Positions 1 to 9,951 of a stretch of 40,043 nt of DNA are shown one piece after another; position 1 is the first letter of the stretch, and each line of letters begins with the position of its first letter. The DNA is from Nitrospirota bacterium (lineage in GTDB: Bacteria > Nitrospirota > Thermodesulfovibrionia > Thermodesulfovibrionales > Dissulfurispiraceae): the NCBI GenBank assembly GCA_004321915.1, contig SCQE01000073.1, positions 1-40,043 on the forward strand. Reading direction: 5' to 3'. The position numbers and the translations under genes are program-made. The notes under the pieces were generated by a model. It searched no databases. It was not told the DNA's origin and saw nothing but the letters and a program-made list of their open reading frames with translations.

Positions 1-113
1 AGCCTCTGCTGCCTGTGGAGAAACAACTCATAGGCTGGAGCATAGGCATAGGTGTCGCAGGCCTGCTTGTTCTCTGGTGGGTGGCCCAGACGTTTTTCCC
101 GCAGGGACACTGA
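1..113 (+). CDS. C-terminal end of a membrane protein (partial)
   Basis: The third forward frame is open from the left edge and stops with TGA at 111-113. It encodes about 36 residues, PLLPVEKQLIGW followed by a hydrophobic stretch of roughly 20 residues rich in G, I, L, V and W, and ends in PQGH. This looks like the last transmembrane helix and short tail of an integral membrane protein. The family cannot be named from this fragment. The gene ends just before a strong hairpin and is separated by a new promoter from the signalling genes downstream, so it probably belongs to another transcription unit. Confidence 0.55.
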   Translation, partial: PLLPVEKQLIGWSIGIGVAGLLVLWWVAQTFFPQGH

Positions 114-135
114 TTCAGGTCTAAAAAATTCAAAA

Positions 136-168
136 GGCCGGCTTCGCTTAGTAAAGGCGAAGCCGGCC
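136..168. terminator. 12-bp perfect stem, terminator-like hairpin
   Basis: The arms at 136-147 and 157-168 are exact reverse complements (GGCCGGCTTCGC and its complement), with a 9-nt loop. On the plus strand only three T follow. On the minus strand the hairpin is followed by TTTTGAATTTTTT, a better T-tract. It lies directly after the truncated gene at the left edge, so it probably ends that gene's transcript and could also stop transcription entering from the right. Confidence 0.65.
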
Positions 169-225
169 CTTTGAACGCCTGATCAAAATCTAAAATATAC
201 CTGACGCAGCTGATTTTTCCTATAT

Positions 226-254
226 TTGACAAGCACATAATTTAATGATATCCT
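226..254 (+). promoter_or_regulatory. Sigma70-type promoter for the signalling block
   Basis: A perfect -35 hexamer TTGACA at 226-231 is followed after exactly 17 nt by TATCCT at 249-254, a partial match to the -10 consensus. Transcription would begin near 261, giving a leader of about 20 nt. That leader carries the purine-rich ribosome site AAGGGGA (270-276) before the GTG start at 280. This is the only convincing promoter seen before the twelve co-directional genes, so it may drive most of them. Confidence 0.55.
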
Positions 255-279
255 TCACTTAGACATCGTAAGGGGAACT

Positions 280-2700
280 GTGAAATCAAACCGGTTTATT
301 GCCTATTTTAAAGAAAAAATGGCGCATGGTCCTGAAATTCAGACAGAGCATCGCGTTGTTTTTGCGCTCGTCCTGACATGCGGCATACTTACGGCAGGCG
401 TAGGCTCGGTCGCACTCCTAGGATGGATTGCAGGGTTTCCGATGCTCACCTCGTTCGGGTCGGGACGAATACCGATGGCTCCGAGCACGGCGCTTCTTTT
501 CATACTGTACGGCGCCGGTGTGATAATCCATACCGCATCTCCCTCACGCCGTATCGAAACGCTTATAGGGTATGTATGCGCTTCGTCCGCTCTATTGCTG
601 TTTGTGCTGTCTTCGCTCGGCATACGCCCTGAAATCGAGCATTTAGGCATGGACATATCCGGCACTGTAAACGACGCTGTAGTCGGGCACATATCCCCGC
701 TTACTGCCTTCTGTTTTCTGCTGGCAGGGTTGTCGTTCCTGCCTTTATTGTCCGCATCATCCGGCCGGCCGGCACGGACTGTCACCGCCTTTGTGGCCGC
801 TTTTTTGATCGTCTTGACATCCTTCGTTCTTTTGCTCGCCTATATTTTCGGTTCGCCGCTGCTTTACGGCAGCAATGTCATTCCACCTGCGCTCTCAACT
901 TCTCTGGCCTTCCTGAGCTTAGGCGTTGCGCTTATGCTGTCTTCCGGCCAACATATCCGGTCGCAAACCGAATCGTCGGAACGCGAGGGCGCGCAGGCCC
1001 CGTATGTGTTTGTCCTGATCTTCGTGTTTTTGGCCTCAAGCATAGTCGCTACAGGCTATTTTTATTACCGGAGCTACGAGAAACATCATAAGGTCGAGGT
1101 CGGAAACCAGCTTTCGGCAGTTGCAAAGCTGAAAATAGACCAGATCGTAACGTGGCGCAAGGACCATATAAACGATATTTCGGCCATCGCTGAAAGTTCC
1201 GCGATCACCAACACCATTAACAGGTTCTTTAAAAACAGGAACGCGCACGAAATAAAAGCTGAGACCTTGGAACTGCTGAGAAATCTGATAAAGTACTACG
1301 ATTACGAGAGCGCACTATTGTTCGACCCTGACGGCAAGCTTATGCTGCAGGCCGGCAATAAAACTGAACATGACAACGGCCATGCAAAAGAATATATATC
1401 CGAGGCCTTTCGAAAGGGCAGGATAGATTTCATAGACATCCACAGAGACGAAACCACGAAGGACATACATTTCGGGCTCTCGGTCCCGCTGTTTTCGCAA
1501 GCGGCGAAAGAAAGGCGGTTTGTCGGGGCGCTTATTCTGAGGATCGACCCCTTTAAGTTTTTATATCCACTGATCCAGTCGTGGCCCACACCGAGCAGCA
1601 CAGGCGAGACCCTGCTTGTAAGACGTGAAGGCGATCAAGTCATATTCCTTAATGAACTCCGCCATATAAAAAACACCGCCCTTTCGCTGAAGCTGCCTCT
1701 CACACAAAAAACACTTCCTGCTGCAATGGCAGCGCTCGGAAAAAAAGGCATTATCGACGGTCTCGATTACAGGGGCGTGCCTGTAATAGCGGCAATCGCG
1801 CCGGTACCCGATTCGCCGTGGTCCATCGTCTCTAAGATGGACAATGACGAGATATATAAGGACCTATGGAAAAACGCCCTGCTGGTGGCGCTCGTCGGCA
1901 TTACGCTCGTTTTCTCATCCGGCATGGGTGTGGCCATGTGGTGGCGGCATCAGAGCGCCCGGTTTTACAAAGAGAGGTATGAATCCGCCGAAACGCTGTG
2001 CCACACCATGCACGAACTGAAGCGGAGCAATGAGGAACTCAGGCAGTTCGCATATATAGCCTCGCACGATCTGCAGGAACCCCTCAGGATGATCTCGAGC
2101 TACCTTCAGCTTATCGAACGGCGCTATAAGGACAAACTCGATAAGGACGCCGACGAATTCATCGCCTTTGCGGTTGACGGCGCCAACAGGCTGCAGGAGA
2201 TGATAAACGGACTGCTCGACTATTCCCGCATCGAGACGCGCGGAAAGCCTTTCGAAAAAACAGACTGCGAATCGGTCCTCCAACAGACGTTCGATAATAT
2301 GCAGGTGGCCGTAAGAGAGAGCGGCGCGGTTGTTACGCATGACCCGCTGCCGGTTGTCGTTGCCGACAAAACGCAGCTTATACAGGTCTTCCAGAATCTT
2401 ATAGCCAACGCGATAAAGTTCAGGAGCGGCGAAATACCGCGAATTCACATATCGGCAAGGCAGGAGAAAGATGGGTTTGTTTTTTCGGTGAGGGACAACG
2501 GCATAGGCATCGAGCCCCAGTTCAACGACAGGATCTTCACCTTGTTCCGCCGCCTTCACGGCAGGGAGTATTCCGGCATGGGCATAGGGCTTACCATCTG
2601 CAGAAGGATAGTAGAACGGCATGGGGGGAAGATATGGGTCGAGTCGGAGCTTGGAAAGGGCGCGGTCTTTTATTTTACAATTCCGGTAAAGGAGGGATGA
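280..2700 (+). CDS. Membrane sensor histidine kinase with multi-TM and Cache-like input
   Basis: 806-residue sensor kinase. Residues about 29-222 contain roughly six transmembrane helices (unassigned membrane sensor module). A helix at 241-262 leads to an extracytoplasmic region at about 263-530 that resembles a double-Cache ligand sensor. A last helix at 533-553 and a short coiled coil precede the HisKA domain, with phospho-acceptor His596 in ASHDLQEPL. The ATPase domain has its N box near Asn706-710, the G1 box DNGIGI at 739-744 and the G2 box GMGIGL at 766-771. The SHDLQEPL class of kinase is typical of phytochrome-type (Cph1-like) kinases, and the next gene is an Rcp1-like receiver, so the two are probably partners. 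GTG start at 280 was chosen because of AAGGGGA just upstream. The ligand is unknown. Confidence 0.92.
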   Translation: MKSNRFIAYFKEKMAHGPEIQTEHRVVFALVLTCGILTAGVGSVALLGWIAGFPMLTSFGSGRIPMAPSTALLFILYGAGVIIHTASPSRRIETLIGYVCASSALLLFVLSSLGIRPEIEHLGMDISGTVNDAVVGHISPLTAFCFLLAGLSFLPLLSASSGRPARTVTAFVAAFLIVLTSFVLLLAYIFGSPLLYGSNVIPPALSTSLAFLSLGVALMLSSGQHIRSQTESSEREGAQAPYVFVLIFVFLASSIVATGYFYYRSYEKHHKVEVGNQLSAVAKLKIDQIVTWRKDHINDISAIAESSAITNTINRFFKNRNAHEIKAETLELLRNLIKYYDYESALLFDPDGKLMLQAGNKTEHDNGHAKEYISEAFRKGRIDFIDIHRDETTKDIHFGLSVPLFSQAAKERRFVGALILRIDPFKFLYPLIQSWPTPSSTGETLLVRREGDQVIFLNELRHIKNTALSLKLPLTQKTLPAAMAALGKKGIIDGLDYRGVPVIAAIAPVPDSPWSIVSKMDNDEIYKDLWKNALLVALVGITLVFSSGMGVAMWWRHQSARFYKERYESAETLCHTMHELKRSNEELRQFAYIASHDLQEPLRMISSYLQLIERRYKDKLDKDADEFIAFAVDGANRLQEMINGLLDYSRIETRGKPFEKTDCESVLQQTFDNMQVAVRESGAVVTHDPLPVVVADKTQLIQVFQNLIANAIKFRSGEIPRIHISARQEKDGFVFSVRDNGIGIEPQFNDRIFTLFRRLHGREYSGMGIGLTICRRIVERHGGKIWVESELGKGAVFYFTIPVKEG

Positions 2701-2706
2701 TCCGTT

Positions 2707-3150
2707 ATGGACGTTAAAAATTACAAGCCTATCGAAATACTGCTCGTGGAGGACAGCCCCGGGGACGTGAGATTGACCGAGGAGTGCATGAAAGAGGCGA
2801 AGGTGAAGAATATACTTCATGTCGTGAACGACGGAGTGGAGGCCTTGGATTTTCTCAGAAAGAAAGGGAAGTATGCGAATGCGGCAAAGCCGGACCTGAT
2901 ACTTCTGGACCTGAACCTGCCGAAAAAAGACGGCAGGGAGGTGCTCGCCGAGATCAAGTCGGACGAAAACCTGAAGCGCATACCCATAGTGGTGCTCACG
3001 ACCTCTAAGGCCGAAGAAGACATATTGAAGACGTACGACCTGCACGCAAACTGCTATATCGTCAAGCCCATAGACCTGCAGCAGTTTTTGCAGGTGGTGC
3101 GGGCCATCGAAAATTTCTGGCTGACGATCGTCAGCCTGCCGAAAAACTGA
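2707..3150 (+). CDS. Rcp1-like single-domain response regulator
   Basis: 147-residue stand-alone receiver. It has the acidic pocket VEDSPGD (Glu15, Asp16), phospho-acceptor Asp68 in LILLDLNLP, the conserved Thr98 and Lys120-Pro121. The extended loop with FLRKKGKY between helix 2 and beta 3, and the [12 protein letters not shown] signatures, are typical of the Rcp1 family that pairs with SHDLQEP-type kinases. The start sits 6 nt after the kinase stop, and its AAAGGAGGG ribosome site overlaps the 3' end of that gene, so the pair is translationally close. There is no output domain: it must act by protein contact or as a relay to the later REC-containing kinases. Confidence 0.93.
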   Translation: MDVKNYKPIEILLVEDSPGDVRLTEECMKEAKVKNILHVVNDGVEALDFLRKKGKYANAAKPDLILLDLNLPKKDGREVLAEIKSDENLKRIPIVVLTTSKAEEDILKTYDLHANCYIVKPIDLQQFLQVVRAIENFWLTIVSLPKN

Positions 3151-3155
3151 ATGAC

Positions 3156-5075
3156 ATGCTGAAATTTGTTACTATGAAGGCGTTGCTGGTGGAAGACAAC
3201 CCCGGCGATGTCAGGCTGATCCGCGAGATGCTCAAAGAGTCGGGCGTGAGTTTCGAGCTCGAGTCCTGCGACCGTCTTTCTTCGGCCCTGAAACTGCTCA
3301 GGACAGAGCGCTTCGACATTGTGCTTCTGGACTTGGGCCTGCCGGACAGCCAAGGGATCGAGACCCTACACAGGATTTACTCTCAGGCCCCGGAACTGCC
3401 TATAATCATATTTACAGGTCTTGCCGACGAAGCGCTCAGCGCAAAGGCCATCTCTGCAGGCGCGCAGGACTATCTCGAAAAGGGGCAGATCGACATCAAA
3501 GGTCTGGTCCGTTCCATACGTTATTCCATCGAGCGTAAACAGGCGGAGGCAAAACTTAATGTAAGCGAAAATAAATTCTATAAGCTTTCGCAGGAATTCC
3601 ACGGCCTGCTCGACGCGATACCGGACAACCTCACCCTGCAGAACCACGAACTCAAAATATTATGGGCGAACAAAGGCGCGGCAAAGAGGCTCGGCAAAAC
3701 GCCTGAAGATTTAATAGGACAACACTGTTATGACCTGTGGCACGGCGGCACAGGGCCGTGCGAAGCCTGCCCGGTACTCGAAAGCTTCAAAACAGGGGGG
3801 CCCGAAACCCGCATAGTAGCAACGCCCGAAGGCAGGATATGGGACCTGCGGACAGTCCCGCTGGTGAACGAGTCCGGAAATGTTGCAAACGTCATCGAAT
3901 TGGGCAGGGACATAACCGAGCACAGAAAGCTCGAAGAACAGCTTCGCCAGTCCCAGAAGATGGAGGCCATAGGCACCTTGGCAGGAGGCATAGCCCACGA
4001 TTTCAACAATATACTCAATGTGATCATAGGCTACGGCGGCCTGATGCAGATGCACATGTTCGAGGAAGACCCCAACCTGCCCAAGCTCAAAGAGATAATG
4101 AAGGCCGGAGAGCGGGCAGCGCACCTGACTAGGGGACTTCTCGCCTTCAGCAGAAAGCAGATGATGGACATATCGCACGAGGACTTGAACGATATTGTGG
4201 AGAGCTTTAAAAAGATGCTGGTCCGGATAATAGGAGAAGATATAGAGTTGAAAATCGAACTGTCCGAAAAAAGCCTGCCTGTCATGGCGGACAGCAGCCA
4301 GATAGAGCAGGTGCTTATGAATCTGGCCGCAAATGCCCGCGACGCCATGCCGCACGGCGGACGGCTCGGCATAGGCACAGGGTACGCCGTGATAGACAGG
4401 GACTTTATCGGGGCGCACGGCTTCGGAGAAACAGGAGCTTACGGTCTTATAACCGTGGGCGATTCAGGCGAAGGCATGAACGAAGAGACCATAAAAAAAA
4501 TATTCGAGCCTTTCTTTACTACAAAAGATCTCGGCAAAGGCACAGGCCTCGGTCTGGCCATAGTCTACGGCATAATAAAGCAGCACAAAGGCTTTATAAC
4601 CTGCGAAAGTTCTGTCGGCAAGGGTACGGCATTCAACATATACCTGCCGCTTATCGAAGAGAGCGCAAAAAAAGCTGCCGCTGAAATAACTGTCGCTTTG
4701 CGCGGAGGCGCAGAGACGATACTCTTGGCCGAAGACGATTTTCATGTAAGAAAGCTTGTGAAAGAGATACTCTCGGACAGCGGTTACACCGTAATAGAAG
4801 CGGCCGACGGCGCGGATGCGGTCAAGAAGTTCAAAGGGGCCAAGGACACGATAAGCCTTCTTTTGTTCGATGTGGTCATGCCGAACAAAAACGGCAAAGA
4901 AGCATATGAAGAAATAAAGGCCGTAAGGTCCGATATCAAGGCCATTTTTATAAGCGGGTATCCTCACGACCTTATTAAAGAGAGGGGTATTCTGGAAGAA
5001 GATGTGAGGCTTGTTTCGAAGCCTATAGCTTCTTACGATCTTCTGAAAAACGTTCGGGATGCGTTGGACCGGTAA
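3156..5075 (+). CDS. Hybrid histidine kinase, REC-PAS-HisKA-HATPase-REC
   Basis: 639-residue soluble hybrid kinase. The N-terminal receiver (about 7-125) has Asp59 as phospho-acceptor. A PAS domain (about 145-255) carries C191-x4-H196 followed by PCEACP (C202, C205), a motif shared with two neighbouring kinases. The kinase core has His281 in [11 protein letters not shown], an N box around Asn389-397, G1 DSGEGM near 436 and G2 GTGLGL at 462-467. The C-terminal receiver (about 520-637) has Asp572. No transmembrane segment is present, so it senses a cytoplasmic signal or is fed by the upstream receiver. It starts 5 nt after the preceding stop with no clear ribosome site; ATG at 3174 (MKALLVEDN) is an equally possible start. 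Confidence 0.92.
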   Translation: MLKFVTMKALLVEDNPGDVRLIREMLKESGVSFELESCDRLSSALKLLRTERFDIVLLDLGLPDSQGIETLHRIYSQAPELPIIIFTGLADEALSAKAISAGAQDYLEKGQIDIKGLVRSIRYSIERKQAEAKLNVSENKFYKLSQEFHGLLDAIPDNLTLQNHELKILWANKGAAKRLGKTPEDLIGQHCYDLWHGGTGPCEACPVLESFKTGGPETRIVATPEGRIWDLRTVPLVNESGNVANVIELGRDITEHRKLEEQLRQSQKMEAIGTLAGGIAHDFNNILNVIIGYGGLMQMHMFEEDPNLPKLKEIMKAGERAAHLTRGLLAFSRKQMMDISHEDLNDIVESFKKMLVRIIGEDIELKIELSEKSLPVMADSSQIEQVLMNLAANARDAMPHGGRLGIGTGYAVIDRDFIGAHGFGETGAYGLITVGDSGEGMNEETIKKIFEPFFTTKDLGKGTGLGLAIVYGIIKQHKGFITCESSVGKGTAFNIYLPLIEESAKKAAAEITVALRGGAETILLAEDDFHVRKLVKEILSDSGYTVIEAADGADAVKKFKGAKDTISLLLFDVVMPNKNGKEAYEEIKAVRSDIKAIFISGYPHDLIKERGILEEDVRLVSKPIASYDLLKNVRDALDR

Positions 5076-5090
5076 AATGGAGGGTTGAGT

Positions 5091-6797
5091 ATGGGGCCTG
5101 ATAAGACTATAGTCAAAAAAACCGACAGAGAAAAGCCTTTTATTCCCCGGACCAAGCCGGGTTCCGTAAAAGTGCTTGTGGTCGACGACGAGCAGCAAGG
5201 CATTAAAATGCTGTCGGCAATGCTGGCCGAAAACGACTACCTCATCGCAACGGCCAACAGCGGCTACGGGGGCTATCAGGCTGCGCGCTCCATGCTGCCG
5301 GACATTATCCTGCTCGACGTATTCATGCCGGACATCGACGGGCTGAAGGTCTGCGCCATGCTTCGTAAAACTCCGGAAACGCGCCATATCCCCATCATCA
5401 TCGTTACGGGCAGCGACGATATTACGATAAGGTCGAAATGCATCGAGGCGGGGGCGAACGATTTCCTTTCGAAACCGGTCGATCCGGTCGAACTGAATAC
5501 ACGCATCAGAAACCTTTTGTTCCTCCGCCACTACGAAAGGGTCACGGACGAAAACAAGGCGCTCGCGGAATCCCGCGACCTCATCGAGAAGTCCCGTCAG
5601 GAATGGGAGGACACCTTCGACAGCTTAGAGGACATCATAACCATCCATGACGCGGACTACAATATACTAAAAGCAAACAGGGCGGCGCGAGACCTTTTAG
5701 GGGTGGATATTCAGTCGGCGCCTGCGCACCTGAAGTGCTACCAATATTATCACAAGACCGACACCCCCCATCCCGACTGTCCGGTAAAAAAGAGTATCAA
5801 GACCGGCAGGCCCGCAATGTCCGAATACTACGAGCCTGCTCTCGGCAAGCATTTGGAGGTAAGGGTAATCCCCCGGTATGACAGCTCGGGTCTGGCCACA
5901 GGATACATCCATGTGGTCCGGGATATAACCGAGAGCAAAAAAACGCACGAAGCGCTCGAAAGCGCCTATACTAAGTTGAAAGAGGCCCACTCCCAGATAC
6001 TGCAGCAGGAAAAGATGGCCTCGATAGGCCAGCTGGCCGCAGGCGTGGCCCATGAAATCAACAACCCGACCGGCTTTATCATGAGCAATTTGGGCTCGCT
6101 CCAAAAATATGTAGAGAAGCTCACCGAGTTTATGATGTTTCAATCCGAAGCGGTCAGCCCTGACAAGGCGGAAGCTGTCGCGAAAAAACGCAAAGAATTC
6201 AAGTTGGATTTCATCAGCGAAGATATTCATAATCTGATAAAAGAATCGATCGAAGGCGCGGAGAGGATAAAAAGGATCGTGCAGGACCTGAAGAGCTTCT
6301 CTAGGGTGGACGAGGCGGACGAGAAACAGGCGGACATAAACGCAGGGATCGAGAGCACGGTCAATATAGTCTGGAACGAACTGAAATACAAGGCCGTTGT
6401 CAAAAAAGATTACGGCGACATACCCCTGACAAGATGCAGCCCCGGCCAGCTCAATCAGGTGTTCATGAACTTATTGGTCAATGCTGCCCACGCCATAGAA
6501 AAGCGGGGGGAGATAAGCATCAAAACATGGGAGGACGGCGGCAATATTTTTGCGACCGTGTCCGACACCGGCTCAGGAATACCCGCGGACAAGCTCAACC
6601 GCATCTTCGAACCGTTCTACACCACCAAAGAGGTGGGCAAAGGGACCGGTCTCGGCCTGAGCATCGCGTACGATATAGTGCAGAAACATAACGGCGAGAT
6701 CTCTGTCGAGAGCGAGGTGGGAAAGGGGACGACCTTTACCGTAAAGATACCGGTAGTATCCGGCCCGAAAGAGAAGGGGACGGACAGAGGCAAATAA
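5091..6797 (+). CDS. REC-PAS histidine kinase (soluble)
   Basis: 568 residues from ATG 5091. That start is preferred over an in-frame TTG at 5085 because GGAGGG (5079-5084) lies at correct spacing for the ATG and would abut the TTG. The receiver at about 25-140 has Asp76. The PAS domain at about 165-285 has C216-x4-H221 and DCPV (C230). A coiled coil precedes the HisKA with His321 in GVAHEINNPTGF. The ATPase domain has MNLLVNAAHAI, SDTGSGIP and GTGLGL. From the coiled coil to the end it closely matches the C-terminus of the next gene, so the two kinases share a duplicated core with different inputs. No membrane segment is present. Confidence 0.93.
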   Translation: MGPDKTIVKKTDREKPFIPRTKPGSVKVLVVDDEQQGIKMLSAMLAENDYLIATANSGYGGYQAARSMLPDIILLDVFMPDIDGLKVCAMLRKTPETRHIPIIIVTGSDDITIRSKCIEAGANDFLSKPVDPVELNTRIRNLLFLRHYERVTDENKALAESRDLIEKSRQEWEDTFDSLEDIITIHDADYNILKANRAARDLLGVDIQSAPAHLKCYQYYHKTDTPHPDCPVKKSIKTGRPAMSEYYEPALGKHLEVRVIPRYDSSGLATGYIHVVRDITESKKTHEALESAYTKLKEAHSQILQQEKMASIGQLAAGVAHEINNPTGFIMSNLGSLQKYVEKLTEFMMFQSEAVSPDKAEAVAKKRKEFKLDFISEDIHNLIKESIEGAERIKRIVQDLKSFSRVDEADEKQADINAGIESTVNIVWNELKYKAVVKKDYGDIPLTRCSPGQLNQVFMNLLVNAAHAIEKRGEISIKTWEDGGNIFATVSDTGSGIPADKLNRIFEPFYTTKEVGKGTGLGLSIAYDIVQKHNGEISVESEVGKGTTFTVKIPVVSGPKEKGTDRGK

Positions 6798-6819
6798 AGA
6801 GATCAAGGGAATAAGGGGA

Positions 6820-9800
6820 ATGGACAAAATCGGAGGCTTTTTTCAGTCGCATATCGACATCGTCTTTTTCGTTTACGGCTTGGCCTTCACCATAATGGGC
6901 ATAGCCATTCTGGCGCAGCCCAAAAGGGAAAGCGGTTTCGGGATAGCGCTGCTCTTCTGGCTGCTTGCGGCCTTCGGCCTTACCCACGGCGTCAACGAGT
7001 TCTTGGACATGTGGGTCATAAGCAAGGGCAAGGGCCCTGTTATCGACCTCGTTCGCTGGGCCTTTCTGGTATCCTCGTATATCTTCCTTTTTGAGTTCGG
7101 CAGGCGACTTATCAGCGCGACGCAATTGCGGAAAATCGGCGGTATTTGGCATCGCAATTCGGTTTTTGTCATATGCGCTTTAATATTTGCGACCGCTTTA
7201 ATGTCCGGAGATTTCTGGTTGACCGGCTCCATCTTGGCAAGGTATCTCTTGGGCTTTACAGGGGGCCTCTGCACCGGCATAGGCTTTATATTTTATTACC
7301 GCACGAATTCCGACAGGCTCGACCGGATGGGCCTGAAAAAGTATTTTATGTCGGCGGGAGCGTCTTTTATCTTTTACGGGTTGGTGGGCGGGCTTATAGT
7401 GCCGGCGGCCGGATTTTTCCCTGCCTCTTTTCTGAACCACGAATCGTTTTTCGCTGTTGTCAGCATACCGGTACAGGTCTTCCGGGGACTCTGCGCGGTT
7501 TTGATAGCCTTGGCAGTGGGTAAAATACTCAAGATGTTTCATGTCGAGATAACAAACAAACTCGAGGAAGACCTTTCCCTGCTCAGTCAGTCCCAAAACG
7601 CCCTCAGGCAGCTGCACAGGTTCATAAAAACGGCGTTCGACAGCTTAAACGAGGCGATCGTGATCGTGAATGTCCGGGACTTTACTATTGCAGGGGCAAA
7701 CCGGAATTTCCTTGATGAATACGGGTTCAGGGAAGAGTCCGAAGCGATAGGCAAAACCTGCCATGAGGTGTCACACAAGCAAAAGACCCACTGCACGCCT
7801 CCCTATGATGACTGCCCTCTGCTCAAAACGCTCGAAACAGGCCAGCACGAGACAGCGGAGCACATCCATACGGACCACTATGGCAATAAAAAATATGTGG
7901 AGGTCTCGACGTCCCCTATCAGGGACGATTCTGCGAATATAGTCCAAGTCATCCATGTCTCGCGCGACATAACGCAAAAAAAGCTGGCGGAGCAGTCGCT
8001 GTTGAAGAATGAGGAGAGGTTCCAGACCCTGTTCAACACCAGTCAGGACGGGATCTACTGGACCGACAGCAGCGGGGTGTTCACCCTTATAAACGAGGCA
8101 GGGGCCCGCATTTTAGGGCATACGGGTCCCGAAGAGATCATAGGAAGAAAAGCGGACGATTACTGGCGCAATCCGGCTGACAGGGACGAGTTCATATCTT
8201 TGATAAGAAGAGAGAAACGGGTCAGCGCTTATCCTATACCGGCAAAGCGCAGGGACGGAACGCCCATAGAGATCGAAGCCACTGTGCGCATCGTGGAGGA
8301 CAAAAAAGGGATATTTCTCGGGATCGAAGGCATACTGCGCGACGTGACCCAGCATATGCTTTATCAACAAGAGCTTAAACAGAAGAACGAGCAGATGTCC
8401 GCCTTGTTCGGCAAGGTCGAGGCGGTAAAGAAGGAATGGGAGTGCATCATGGACTCGACCGACGACATGATAGCCCTGATAAGTTCCAAGGAGACCGTAA
8501 TGCGCTGCAACAAGGTGTTCAAGTCGTTTTTCGGCAATGTCTATGAAGGGATCATAGGCAAAAAGTGGAAGGAACTGTTCGAACAATACGGGCTTCAACA
8601 TGAGGGTAATATTGTCCACGGCTCGGAACTTTACCACCCTGAAAGTTTTCGCTGGTTCGTGTTGAGCATCAATCCGTTCGAGGGGCATGAACTCCAGACC
8701 GAATATGTCCTGACGGTCCACGACCTGACCGATATGAAGAACCTGACCGAGTCCCTTTCGATAACCAACGCAGAGATAGAGCAGAACAAGATAAAACTGC
8801 AGGACGCCTTGGAAGAGCTGACCTTTCTCATTAATGAAGTCACGAACAAGAAAGACTTCAGCGTCAGGTTCCAGAACCCGAATCTCAGGATATGCTATGA
8901 AGAAAAGGGCTGCAAAAGCACCGATTGTCCGTGTTACGGAAAAAACGAGGAGCGCTGCTGGCAGGTCGCCGGCACATACTGCGGGGGCAAGGTCCAAGGC
9001 GTGTTCGCCGAAAAATTCGGCAATTGCGCTGAATGCGACATTTTCAGGTCCGCAACCTCCGACCCGATTTATCAGATAGGCGAAAACTTCAATAACATGA
9101 TGCACATTCTCGAAATACAGCACAAGGAACTGGAAGGCGCTTACAACGACCTGAAGGTGGCGCAATCGCGCATCCTGCAGCAGGAGAAGATGGCCTCGAT
9201 AGGCCAACTGGCGGCAGGCGTTGCCCACGAGATCAACAACCCTACAGGCTTTATCATGAGCAATCTCGGGACCCTCCAGAAATATTCTGCCAAACTCACC
9301 GAGTTCATAAAAGCTCAGGCAGAGGCTGTGCGGCCGGAACAGGCCGAGGCCGTCGGGAAGAGACGTAAAGAGCTCAAGGTGGATTACGTTATCGAAGACT
9401 TAAGCGCCCTTATAACGGAATCGCTCGACGGCGCAGAGAGGATACGCAAGATTGTGCAGGACCTGAAGAGTTTTTCGAGGGTGGACGAGGCCGAAAATAA
9501 AATGGCCGACATAAACTCCGGAATAGACGCCACCGTCAACATCGTATGGAACGAACTCAAGTATAAGGCCACGGTCAAAAAAGAGTACGGCGATATACCG
9601 AATACCAGATGCAATCCGGGACAGCTGAATCAGGTATTCATGAATATGCTGGTGAACGCGGCCCACGCGATCGAGAAGCAGGGCGAGATAACTATCAGAA
9701 CGCGCTCGGAAGAAGGCAATATTCTGGTTTCGATAAGCGATACAGGCAAAGGCATATCTCCCGAAAACCTAAACAGGATATTCGAGCCTTTCTTTACCAC

Positions 9801-9951
9801 AAAGGATGTCGGAAAAGGCACGGGTTTGGGTCTGAGCATCGCATATGAGATAATAAAGAAGCACAACGGAGAGATACTTGTGGAGAGCGAGGTCGGCAAG
9901 GGCACGACCTTTACGGTAGTGATTCCGGTCATAGGGGGCGAAAATGAGTGA
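6820..9951 (+). CDS. 7TM-PAS-PAS-PAS-Cys-rich histidine kinase
   Basis: 1043 residues. The N-terminal 235 residues form about seven transmembrane helices, starting FFVYGLAFTIMG, an unassigned integral sensor module. PAS1 (about 265-390) carries C314-x4-H319, C325 and DCPL (C332). PAS2 is at about 395-515 and PAS3 at about 540-640. A coiled coil leads to a Cys-rich segment at about 692-740 with eight cysteines (C692, C698, C703, C705, C713, C721, C736, C739) and one invariant-looking CW pair. The kinase core has His803 (GVAHEINNP), an N box near Asn942-946, SDTGKGIS and GTGLGL. It is the largest kinase in the block and its only seven-helix one. The Cys-rich segment resembles CW-type motifs of anaerobe sensor proteins; a metal or Fe-S cofactor is a guess. 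The downstream receiver overlaps it by 8 nt. Confidence 0.92.
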   Translation: MDKIGGFFQSHIDIVFFVYGLAFTIMGIAILAQPKRESGFGIALLFWLLAAFGLTHGVNEFLDMWVISKGKGPVIDLVRWAFLVSSYIFLFEFGRRLISATQLRKIGGIWHRNSVFVICALIFATALMSGDFWLTGSILARYLLGFTGGLCTGIGFIFYYRTNSDRLDRMGLKKYFMSAGASFIFYGLVGGLIVPAAGFFPASFLNHESFFAVVSIPVQVFRGLCAVLIALAVGKILKMFHVEITNKLEEDLSLLSQSQNALRQLHRFIKTAFDSLNEAIVIVNVRDFTIAGANRNFLDEYGFREESEAIGKTCHEVSHKQKTHCTPPYDDCPLLKTLETGQHETAEHIHTDHYGNKKYVEVSTSPIRDDSANIVQVIHVSRDITQKKLAEQSLLKNEERFQTLFNTSQDGIYWTDSSGVFTLINEAGARILGHTGPEEIIGRKADDYWRNPADRDEFISLIRREKRVSAYPIPAKRRDGTPIEIEATVRIVEDKKGIFLGIEGILRDVTQHMLYQQELKQKNEQMSALFGKVEAVKKEWECIMDSTDDMIALISSKETVMRCNKVFKSFFGNVYEGIIGKKWKELFEQYGLQHEGNIVHGSELYHPESFRWFVLSINPFEGHELQTEYVLTVHDLTDMKNLTESLSITNAEIEQNKIKLQDALEELTFLINEVTNKKDFSVRFQNPNLRICYEEKGCKSTDCPCYGKNEERCWQVAGTYCGGKVQGVFAEKFGNCAECDIFRSATSDPIYQIGENFNNMMHILEIQHKELEGAYNDLKVAQSRILQQEKMASIGQLAAGVAHEINNPTGFIMSNLGTLQKYSAKLTEFIKAQAEAVRPEQAEAVGKRRKELKVDYVIEDLSALITESLDGAERIRKIVQDLKSFSRVDEAENKMADINSGIDATVNIVWNELKYKATVKKEYGDIPNTRCNPGQLNQVFMNMLVNAAHAIEKQGEITIRTRSEEGNILVSISDTGKGISPENLNRIFEPFFTTKDVGKGTGLGLSIAYEIIKKHNGEILVESEVGKGTTFTVVIPVIGGENE

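Noticed and set aside
1915-3045. 376-codon open frame on the minus strand
   Set aside because: It lies opposite the kinase and receiver genes, which have clear domains and motifs on the plus strand. Its product is His/Tyr/Val-rich with no family features.
4464-5531. 355-codon open frame on the minus strand
   Set aside because: Antisense to the hybrid kinase and REC-PAS kinase; no recognisable motif, and it crosses two real genes.
5085-6797. TTG start for the REC-PAS kinase
   Set aside because: GGAGGG directly abuts the TTG, whereas ATG 5091 has normal spacing.
8113-9228. 371-codon open frame on the minus strand
   Set aside because: Antisense to the 7TM kinase; composition is typical of an anti-frame in a codon-biased gene.
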